Source of the DNA: Candidatus Tenebribacter mawsonii
GTDB lineage: Bacteria > Cloacimonadota > Cloacimonadia > Cloacimonadales > TCS61
NCBI GenBank assembly: GCA_030765665.1
Contig: JAVCCD010000130.1
Span: 1-7,434 of the forward strand
Direction: 5' to 3'
Length of the DNA: 7,434 nucleotides
The notes under the pieces were generated by a model. The model searched no databases. It was not told the origin of the DNA and saw nothing but the letters and a program-made list of their open reading frames with translations. Of the stretch, positions 1 to 5,177 are shown piece after piece. Position numbers and translations under genes: made by a program. Numbering within the stretch: position 1 is the first letter of the stretch; each line of letters opens with the position of its first letter.

Positions 1-755
1 ATCTCTTGAGCTGTTTGATATGCTTCAGACTGAATTTGATCCAACTCTCTTTGCATTTTACCTAAGATCTCGGAAGAGTCTCCTTCTCCCTCTGAAAGGT
101 ATTTTGCAGCTATTTTATTCCTTTCTGAGATCATTCTTTCAAATACTTTTGCTTGAACTTCCTGATTGTAATTGAGTCTCTTAATACGAACATCAATCAA
201 TCTGATACCATATTCAGCAACTTTTTCTTCTGAAAGTGCAAAGATAGAGTCAGCAATAACCTGACGACCATTTGTTATCTTCTCTTTAACATCATCTATT
301 AATTTACTGTCAGAATATTCAGATGTAAATGTCATTTCCCTATTAGAGCTTTTCACAATTTCCAAGAGTCTATTTGAACTGATAACATCACGTGTAGTAC
401 CGCTGATAATATCATCCAATCTGCTATGAGCACTTGATTCATAACGGGTAGTCTCATAAAATTTTAGCGGATCAATAATCTGCCAGCGTGAGAATGTATC
501 AATCCAGATATAACGTTTATCTGAGGTTGGGATCTGTTTCGCATCTCCATCCCATGCCAATACTCTTTTATCAAAAAAATGAACTTTCTGGATAAACGGT
601 ATTTTAATTTGCAATCCGGCATCTGTGATAGCATCACCTACTGGTTTTCCAAACTGAGTAATGATAACTTGTTGTCTCTCATCAATGATGTAAAAGGCAT
701 TAAATAATAAAATAAGTGCTAATATAATTAGTATATAGTTTAATTTCATTTTCAT
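1..755 (-). CDS. hflC: HflC, FtsH-modulating membrane protein (3' end outside window)
   Basis: HflC pairs with HflK in a large membrane-anchored complex that surrounds and restrains the FtsH protease; this is known of the family. The first 251 residues are visible and no stop occurs before the window edge, so the C-terminus is missing. A hydrophobic anchor covers about residues 6-23. The SPFH/band 7 (prohibitin) domain follows, with QFGKPVGD and GLQIKIPFIQKV, the family counterparts of the E. coli FGK and GLHFKIPF segments. IDTFSRWQIIDP and YGIRLIDVRIKRLN (about residues 182-195) are further HflC hallmarks. A charged, probably coiled-coil stretch begins near residue 200. The ATG at 755 is chosen over the one at 749 because AGGGAGGT (770-763) leaves 8 bases to the first and 14 to the second. 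Only one base separates it from the hflK stop, and the ribosome binding site lies within the last hflK codons, which points to translational coupling. Confidence 0.93.
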   Translation of the reverse strand, partial: MKMKLNYILIILALILLFNAFYIIDERQQVIITQFGKPVGDAITDAGLQIKIPFIQKVHFFDKRVLAWDGDAKQIPTSDKRYIWIDTFSRWQIIDPLKFYETTRYESSAHSRLDDIISGTTRDVISSNRLLEIVKSSNREMTFTSEYSDSKLIDDVKEKITNGRQVIADSIFALSEEKVAEYGIRLIDVRIKRLNYNQEVQAKVFERMISERNKIAAKYLSEGEGDSSEILGKMQRELDQIQSEAYQTAQE

Positions 756-756
756 T

Positions 757-1725
757 TTATTTACCTCCCTGACCAAGATTCAAGAGAGGTAGTACATTAT
801 TCGCTTTATCATCAATAATGTACTTCTTTTCAACCTTCGGAAGAACTTTTTCCATCATTTCCAGGTAGAGTCTCTTCCTGGTTACCGTTTTTGAATAACG
901 ATATTGATTGTACATCTGGATAAAACGGCTTGCATCACCATTTGCCCTATTCACTCTATTTATAGCGTATCCTTCAGCTTCCTCAATTGTTCTTTTGGCC
1001 TTTCCTTGTGCCTCAGGAATTATCTGATTATAATTCTGCCAAGCCTCGTTGATGATCCTTTCTTTTCCCTGTTTTGCTGAATTCACATTATTGAAGGCAG
1101 GTTGAACTGCTTCCGGAGGATTAACGTTCTGCAGATTTATCGTGACGATCTCCAAACCAGCTTTATATACATCAAGCTGCTCCTGAAGCATGATCTCAGA
1201 TTTATCAGCGATCTCCTTTCTGTTGAGAACAATAACCTCATCCACACTGCGATCTCCTACAACTTCTCTAATCACGGATTCTGATACATCGCGCATTGTC
1301 TCTTCCACATTTCTTACATTGAACAGATAATTAACAGGATCTTTTATCCTGTATTGAACTATCCATTCTACATCTGCAATATTTAGATCACCTGTCAGCA
1401 TAATTGCTTCATTGTTATAACTTTGTGAAGAATACTTAGTACGCACACCAGCCTGTAATGTTCTGAATCCGAATTCTTCTTTGAATACAAGCTTAATTTT
1501 AACTTTGGTAAGATTATCTACACCAAATGGGATCTTGAAATGAAGACCCGGTTGTGTAGTTGAAAGGTATTTCCCAAATCTCTGGATAACACCTACTTCT
1601 TCTGGATTTACAGTATATAAACCCGTTGCAAAGAAAATTACCGCAGCCAGAATAATCACACCCGTAATTATTTTTTTCTTTGGTAATTTAATATCTTTAA
1701 TGTTGATCTCCTCGATTTTCGGCAT
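757..1725 (-). CDS. hflK: HflK, FtsH-modulating membrane protein
   Basis: HflK is the partner of HflC in the complex that controls FtsH, the membrane protease for misassembled membrane proteins and some regulators. The 322-residue product has a short cytoplasmic N-terminus, one membrane segment (about 18-38) and an SPFH domain (about 40-215) with VIQRFGKYL and PGLHFKIPFGV. The sequence NPPEAVQPAFNNVNSAKQGKE (from about residue 202), the helical region to about 270, and TRKRLYLEMMEKVLP (282-296) align by eye with the E. coli HflK C-terminal half, as does the terminal VLPLLNLGQG. The protein is about 100 residues shorter than E. coli HflK. The difference is mainly at the N-terminus, where the Gly/Pro/Asn-rich cytoplasmic extension is absent. 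AAGGAG lies a few bases before the ATG. It starts 19 bases after the epimerase stop and ends one base before hflC. Confidence 0.95.
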   Translation of the reverse strand: MPKIEEINIKDIKLPKKKIITGVIILAAVIFFATGLYTVNPEEVGVIQRFGKYLSTTQPGLHFKIPFGVDNLTKVKIKLVFKEEFGFRTLQAGVRTKYSSQSYNNEAIMLTGDLNIADVEWIVQYRIKDPVNYLFNVRNVEETMRDVSESVIREVVGDRSVDEVIVLNRKEIADKSEIMLQEQLDVYKAGLEIVTINLQNVNPPEAVQPAFNNVNSAKQGKERIINEAWQNYNQIIPEAQGKAKRTIEEAEGYAINRVNRANGDASRFIQMYNQYRYSKTVTRKRLYLEMMEKVLPKVEKKYIIDDKANNVLPLLNLGQGGK

Positions 1726-1744
1726 ACTATCTCCTTATTTTTCT

Positions 1745-2665
1745 TCATGAAAAATCTATTGTTTCCCTCACACCATCACGCAAAGTGTATTTTGGCTCCC
1801 ATCCAAATTCATTCCTTGCCTTTTCAATATTCAAACAACTTTTTCTAATATCTCCGAGTCTTGCTCCCTCTCGCACAGGTTCAATTTGCGTATTCATCTG
1901 TAAAGCAATTTCTCGATAAAGCTGTCCGGTTGTAGTTTCCAATCCTGTACCGATATTATATGCAGTGAGTTCACCTCTATCTAATGCCAACACATTGGCA
2001 TTAACGATATCTCTTACAAAAACATAATCACGGATCATTCCGTCGGGTTCTTCATCAAAAGCATAGAGATAAGTTTTTTTATTATCTCTAAAATTCGTAA
2101 TAAAAATGGATACTACTCCGGCTTCTCCATGAGGAATTTGACGTGGTCCGAATACATTTGCATATCTCAGAACTGTATATTTCAAACCATATTGATGATT
2201 ATAAAAATACAAATATTTTTCCGAAACATATTTATGAATTGCATAAGGTGAAAGTGGTTTAGGATCATAACTTTCAGTTGTTGGATATTCTTCTGCTTCA
2301 CCGTAAACAGCACCTCCAGAAGAAATAAAGATCACTTTCTTTACTTTATATTTCACACAATTTTGCAGAATATTCAAAAAACCGACTGCATTAACTTCAG
2401 CATCAAATTCCGGTTCTTTAACTGAAACAGGAACGCTGATCTGAGCAGCATGATGATTCACGATCTCCGGTTTTTCATTTTTAAATATCTGTTCCAATTC
2501 TTTTGAACGAATATCGATCTCATAAAATTTTGCTTTTGGGTTCACATTATGTTTAAAACCGGATGATAAATTATCAACAACTACAACTTCATGACCAAGT
2601 TTAATATATTTATCTACTACATGTGAAGCTATAAAACCTGCTCCACCAGTTACTAATATTTTCAT
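1745..2665 (-). CDS. NAD-dependent nucleotide-sugar epimerase/dehydratase, UDP-glucose 4-epimerase-like
   Basis: This is an extended short-chain dehydrogenase (SDR) of 306 residues that probably interconverts a UDP-sugar with its C4 epimer through a 4-keto intermediate. The N-terminal NAD-binding motif is TGGAGFIASH (residues 6-15), with Ala at the third glycine position, and VVVVDNLSSG (27-36) forms the end of the second beta strand. D51 sits in EIDIRS, near the adenine pocket. The active-site region has FISSGGAVYGE (113-123) and the catalytic pair Y141 and K145 in SPYAIHK. LRYANVFGPRQ (166-176) is the usual substrate-side motif, and the C-terminal GDIRKSCLNIEKARNEFGW is the typical end of the family. 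Length is slightly short of GalE (about 330-340). The motifs do not separate UDP-Glc, UDP-GlcNAc and UDP-glucuronate epimerases, so no symbol is given. AGGAAG precedes the ATG by 5 bases and overlaps the end of the upstream NusG-like gene region, 9 bases away. Confidence 0.88.
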   Translation of the reverse strand: MKILVTGGAGFIASHVVDKYIKLGHEVVVVDNLSSGFKHNVNPKAKFYEIDIRSKELEQIFKNEKPEIVNHHAAQISVPVSVKEPEFDAEVNAVGFLNILQNCVKYKVKKVIFISSGGAVYGEAEEYPTTESYDPKPLSPYAIHKYVSEKYLYFYNHQYGLKYTVLRYANVFGPRQIPHGEAGVVSIFITNFRDNKKTYLYAFDEEPDGMIRDYVFVRDIVNANVLALDRGELTAYNIGTGLETTTGQLYREIALQMNTQIEPVREGARLGDIRKSCLNIEKARNEFGWEPKYTLRDGVRETIDFS

Positions 2666-2674
2666 TTAATCTTC

Positions 2675-3223
2675 CTATCGTATCACTTTTATTTGATCTG
2701 CTCTGGCAGAAACTGAAACTGCCTGCCGCAGCAGAGTTACCTGCAAAATTACTTCTTTCACATCTTTCTGATCTTCCACAAATCCAATTAGTCCAGCAAA
2801 AGGTCCTTTTGTAATTTCTACTTTTGTTCCTTTTTCCAAAAATTCTGCACGTATAAACTCAACACCTAATTCACGTCCTGAGTTAATCTGTTGCAAATCA
2901 CTAACTAATTCCAATTGATTTAACACAGGAAGCCAATACGCAGCATAACCAGTAATTGCAAGTTGTCTCTTGCCTGTCTGAGCACATTTGATGAAAACGT
3001 AACCAGGAAACATGGGTTTAGTAAATTTTACCTTCCTGTTTTTATATACTCGTACACTATCTATTAGTGGAAGGTAGTAATTTATTTCGTATTGCTTGGA
3101 ATATTCTGCAAGCTTCTTTTCGCATCGTGGTTTTGTATGAACAACAAACCACTTTAGATCTCCTTCACCTAGAACGAGATCCCCAAAAAGCTCATCAATT
3201 TCTATTGGTTTATTAGTAGCCAT
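2675..3223 (-). CDS. Specialised NusG-family transcription elongation/antitermination factor (RfaH/UpxY/LoaP type)
   Basis: The product would bind elongating RNA polymerase and help it read through a long operon, here most likely the polysaccharide genes around it. Counting from the ATG at 3223 it has 182 residues. After about 22 leader residues comes an NGN domain (about 23-115) with KWFVVHTKPRCEKKLAE and the signature KPMFPGYVFIKC (69-80), then a KOW domain (about 129-180) with KGTKVEITKGPFAGLIGFVE. It differs from housekeeping NusG by its location among sugar genes, away from secE and the ribosomal L11/L1 genes, and by its divergent NGN. The frame is open upstream to a TTG at 3253, but that start lies in a hairpin arm and has no ribosome binding site. 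The ATG at 3223 is preferred, although it too lacks a recognisable Shine-Dalgarno sequence. Which subfamily (UpxY, LoaP or RfaH) it belongs to cannot be settled by eye. Confidence 0.85.
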   Translation of the reverse strand: MATNKPIEIDELFGDLVLGEGDLKWFVVHTKPRCEKKLAEYSKQYEINYYLPLIDSVRVYKNRKVKFTKPMFPGYVFIKCAQTGKRQLAITGYAAYWLPVLNQLELVSDLQQINSGRELGVEFIRAEFLEKGTKVEITKGPFAGLIGFVEDQKDVKEVILQVTLLRQAVSVSARADQIKVIR

Positions 3224-3230
3224 AAATTTA

Positions 3231-3252
3231 TGGGAACACCAAAGTGTTCCCA
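3231..3252 (-). promoter_or_regulatory. Perfect 9-bp hairpin just upstream of the NusG-like gene
   Basis: On the transcribed strand the arm TGGGAACAC is followed by the four-base loop TTTG and the exact complement GTGTTCCCA. It lies in the 37-base gap between the dehydrogenase stop (3261) and the ATG at 3223, with seven bases (TAAATTT) between the stem and the ATG. It occupies the space where a Shine-Dalgarno sequence would be expected. The tract after the stem is only moderately U-rich, so an intrinsic terminator is doubtful. A role in translation of the gene, RNA processing, or binding of an elongation factor is inference. Confidence 0.6.
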
Positions 3253-3260
3253 AGATAAAA

Positions 3261-4562
3261 TTACATTCTAACTAGATTGTCCGCTTTCTTACCATTGCAA
3301 GCAAAGCGTGTATCAAGTACGAGTTTTGAACGATTTACAATATCGTCATAATCATAAATTGTATGATCAGTTACAATAATTACGGCATCATATTCTTCGA
3401 TGTTCTCTAAACCAACTGAATTGTAATGTTTATCATTTAATTCATTATGAAAAGTTGGAACGTGAGGATCATTATAATCGAATTGAGCACTATTCTTCTC
3501 TAATAAAACGATTAGATCTTGAACCGGTGATTCACGCATATCCTCGATATCTTTTTTATATGCAGCACCTAAAAGAAGGATCTTTGATTTAGATAAGGCT
3601 AAACCTTTTTCATTAAGAAGTCTCATTAATTTCGTAATAACAAATTGCGGCATTTCATTGTTAATTTCTCCAGCAAGCTCTATAAGCCTTGTGTGATAGC
3701 CATATTCTCTTGCCTTCCAGGTTAGATAGAATGGATCAAGAGGAATACAGTGCCCGCCAATACCGGGTCCGGGATAGAATGCCATAAAACCATAAGGTTT
3801 GGTTTTGGCAGCTTCTATCACTTCCCAAACATCAATATCCATCTTCTCGCACAGAATGGTCATCTCGTTGGCTAGGGCTATATTAATATTTCGGAAGGTG
3901 TTTTCGTAAATCTTTTCCATCTCGGCAATTGCAGGAGTTGGGACAAGATAAATTGGTGCATCTAAAACTGCATTATAAAACACTTTAGAGATTTCATTAC
4001 AATTAGCGGTCATACCACCTACAACCTTCGGAGTATTACTTGTTTTGTAATCTTTGTTGCCGGGGTCAACACGTTCCGGTGAAAAAGCCACAAAAATATC
4101 TTCTCCTACCAAAAATCCTTTTTCTTCAAAAGCAGGTGCAACTATTTCTTCGGTTGTACCCGGATATGTTGTACTTTCTAAAATTATAAGAGTTTCTTTA
4201 GATACATTTTCTGCAAGTGAGTTAACAGATGCACGAACATAAGAAGAATCTGGTTGCTGATATTTATCTAATGGCGTTGGAACTGCTATCATAATAACAT
4301 CTGCTTCATTCATTTCAGCATAATCATATGTAGCTTTGAGCATTCCATTTTGAACCAGTTCCTTTAGTTCAGCATCCTCAACATCACCGATATAATTATC
4401 ACCGGCATTTACATGAGTTACAGCGTATTCACTAACATCAACACCAATAACTTTGTATCCTTTTCTTGCAACGGTAACAGCCATAGGCAATCCAACATAA
4501 CCGAGTCCCACAACTCCAACTACTGCAGTTTTGTTTTCGATTTTTTTGATGATCTTTTCCAT
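3261..4562 (-). CDS. wbpA: UDP-sugar 6-dehydrogenase, UDP-N-acetylglucosamine dehydrogenase (WbpA) type
   Basis: This enzyme oxidises C6 of a UDP-sugar to a carboxylate in two NAD-dependent steps, giving a UDP-uronic acid for capsule, O-antigen or related glycans. At 433 residues it has the usual family length. The Rossmann motif is GVVGLGYVGLPMA (16-28). The catalytic cysteine is C272 in GPGIGGHCIPLDPFYL, supported by K217 and N221 in MEKIYENTFRN and E129 in ILESTTYPGTTEE. The C-terminal NAD domain carries LGAAYKKDIEDMRESP (331-346) and YNDPHVP. The ESTTYPGTTEE, GEDIFVAFSPERVDPGN and AAYKKDIEDMRESP stretches resemble WbpA and TviB more than glucose-specific Ugd, so UDP-GlcNAc is the likelier substrate; this is judged from memory and the symbol is provisional. 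The start is fixed by an in-frame TAA four codons upstream, and a GGAG (4578-4575) lies an unusually long 12 bases before the ATG. Confidence 0.88.
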   Translation of the reverse strand: MEKIIKKIENKTAVVGVVGLGYVGLPMAVTVARKGYKVIGVDVSEYAVTHVNAGDNYIGDVEDAELKELVQNGMLKATYDYAEMNEADVIMIAVPTPLDKYQQPDSSYVRASVNSLAENVSKETLIILESTTYPGTTEEIVAPAFEEKGFLVGEDIFVAFSPERVDPGNKDYKTSNTPKVVGGMTANCNEISKVFYNAVLDAPIYLVPTPAIAEMEKIYENTFRNINIALANEMTILCEKMDIDVWEVIEAAKTKPYGFMAFYPGPGIGGHCIPLDPFYLTWKAREYGYHTRLIELAGEINNEMPQFVITKLMRLLNEKGLALSKSKILLLGAAYKKDIEDMRESPVQDLIVLLEKNSAQFDYNDPHVPTFHNELNDKHYNSVGLENIEEYDAVIIVTDHTIYDYDDIVNRSKLVLDTRFACNGKKADNLVRM

Positions 4563-4611
4563 TTTTAAGATTTACTCCTATATTCTATTTTATTAATTCC
4601 TAATATTTTAA

Positions 4612-4624
4612 ATTGGATATTATT
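4612..4624. repeat. Outer direct repeat copy 1 (13 bp)
   Basis: The sequence ATTGGATATTATT here recurs in the same orientation at 5126-5138, on the other side of the four-helix-bundle gene. The two copies are 514 bases apart. They could be a duplicated target site, or simply two members of a family of AT-rich GGATATT words, since the second copy overlaps the right inverted-repeat arm by four bases. Confidence 0.5.
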
Positions 4625-4648
4625 GTTAACTATCAAAATCTGAATACT

Positions 4649-4673
4649 CAATATCCAACACGGAATATCCAAT
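4649..4673. repeat. Left arm of 25-bp perfect inverted repeat
   Basis: It reads CAATATCC, then AACACGG, then AATATCCAAT on the plus strand and is the exact reverse complement of 5105-5129. It lies 19 bases past the stop of the four-helix-bundle gene. It is flanked by a 9-base direct repeat AATACTCAA (4643-4651 and 4671-4679, overlapping both ends of the arm), which the right arm lacks. Pairing of the two arms in the transcript would put the small gene in a loop of about 430 bases. Confidence 0.95.
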
Positions 4674-4684
4674 ACTCAAGTATT
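4671..4684. repeat. Short palindrome next to the left inverted-repeat arm
   Basis: AATACT and AGTATT are exact complements separated by two bases (CA on the plus strand). The palindrome overlaps the end of the left arm by three bases and sits seven bases after the stop codon of the small gene. With only six weak A/T-rich pairs it would be a poor terminator; a protein-binding site or repeat debris is equally possible. Confidence 0.45.
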
Positions 4685-4691
4685 ATTGTCG

Positions 4692-5087
4692 CTATCGATC
4701 CATTTTCTTTTTCACAGTATCAATGCTCTTGAAGAGTATTGAGATCAACTCATCAGTCTCTTGTAATAAAGAAGACCATTTTATAGAAGGTTGAATTAGT
4801 TTTGTCCGTACTATTATTTTCAACCACACATCAGTCTCTCTTAATTCTTTTAAAGCTACTTTCAATTTATGAATAAAATCAGCTTTAGATTCAGCACTTT
4901 GAGCCTCTCCGTAATTTGCAGCAGGAGAAGTTCCGCTCCTTAATATTTGAGAAGAGATGTGTTTACCTGCTTTTGTTTCAGGTAATTGTTCAGAAACTTT
5001 AATAATTCTAACCGCATAATTGATAAAACGTTCCTGTAAGTCAAACTTCTTTAGATTATTTTCTTTATTGTTTCCTTTCTCACTCAT
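4692..5087 (-). CDS. Four-helix-bundle protein (23S rRNA intervening-sequence protein family)
   Basis: The 131-residue product belongs, by its pattern, to the small four-helix-bundle family first met as proteins encoded in 23S rRNA intervening sequences (the S23 family), which also includes Avd of diversity-generating retroelements. Diagnostic stretches are FDLQERFINYAVRIIKVSEQLP (15-36), HISSQILRSGTSPAANYGEAQSAESKADFIHKLKVALKELRETDVWLKII across about 43-92, and a last helix at about 104-129. There is no signal peptide or membrane segment. The basic surface and family precedent suggest nucleic-acid binding, but the biochemical function of the non-Avd members is unknown. AAGGA (5100-5096) lies 8 bases before the ATG, between the start and the right inverted-repeat arm, so the gene carries its own initiation signal inside the repeats. 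It is co-directional with ahcY (90 bases upstream) and the dehydrogenase (129 bases downstream). Confidence 0.85.
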   Translation of the reverse strand: MSEKGNNKENNLKKFDLQERFINYAVRIIKVSEQLPETKAGKHISSQILRSGTSPAANYGEAQSAESKADFIHKLKVALKELRETDVWLKIIVRTKLIQPSIKWSSLLQETDELISILFKSIDTVKKKMDR

Positions 5088-5104
5088 CTCTTTTTTCCTT
5101 CATC

Positions 5105-5129
5105 ATTGGATATTCCGTGTTGGATATTG
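5105..5129. repeat. Right arm of 25-bp perfect inverted repeat
   Basis: It is the exact reverse complement of 4649-4673. It contains GGATATT at 5108-5114 and 5122-5128, with a third abutting copy at 5129-5135, so the right end has a small tandem array of this word that the left end does not match. It lies just before the ribosome binding site of the four-helix-bundle gene and 48 bases after the ahcY stop. Confidence 0.95.
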
Positions 5130-5138
5130 GATATTATT
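5126..5138. repeat. Outer direct repeat copy 2 (13 bp)
   Basis: This is the second copy of ATTGGATATTATT, matching 4612-4624 base for base in the same orientation. It overlaps the outer end of the right inverted-repeat arm. Confidence 0.5.
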
Positions 5139-5177
5139 CCTACATTTATCAACACAATTCTAAAAAATCTATTTAAT

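Larger units (their letters stand above)
4649..5129 (-). mobile_element. Candidate IVS-like element: four-helix-bundle gene closed by 25-bp terminal inverted repeats
   Basis: This 481-base segment is bounded by a perfect 25-bp inverted repeat (4649-4673 and 5105-5129) and contains one complete gene with its own ribosome binding site and almost nothing else. Intervening sequences in 23S rRNA genes of bacteria such as Leptospira and Coxiella are known to be a few hundred bases long, to encode proteins of this same four-helix-bundle family, and to have complementary ends that form a stem. What differs is the location: between ahcY and a sugar dehydrogenase, not in rRNA. No transposase, reverse transcriptase or ribozyme core is visible, so any mobility would have to be supplied from elsewhere. 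Calling it mobile is inference. Confidence 0.45.

Noticed and set aside
3231..3252. The hairpin before the NusG-like gene as an intrinsic terminator
   Set aside because: The following bases on the transcript are TAAATTTATGG, with no continuous U tract, and the neighbouring genes continue in the same direction within 7 bases.
3224..3253. TTG start at 3253 adding ten residues to the NusG-like protein
   Set aside because: It has no ribosome binding site, it lies at the edge of a perfect hairpin arm, and the extra residues match nothing expected of the NGN domain.
4563..4691. A sigma-70-like promoter for the dehydrogenase using TTGATA (near 4630) and TAAAAT (near 4605)
   Set aside because: The spacer is about 20 bases, too long for a good promoter, and such hexamers are frequent in AT-rich DNA. 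A promoter in this interval remains possible but cannot be supported.
4692..5087. The four-helix-bundle protein as Avd of a diversity-generating retroelement
   Set aside because: There is no reverse transcriptase, template repeat or variable repeat anywhere in the window.
5105..5138. GGATATT tandem units as a CRISPR-like array
   Set aside because: The units are seven bases long, adjacent or spaced by seven, with no repeat-spacer pattern and no cas gene.
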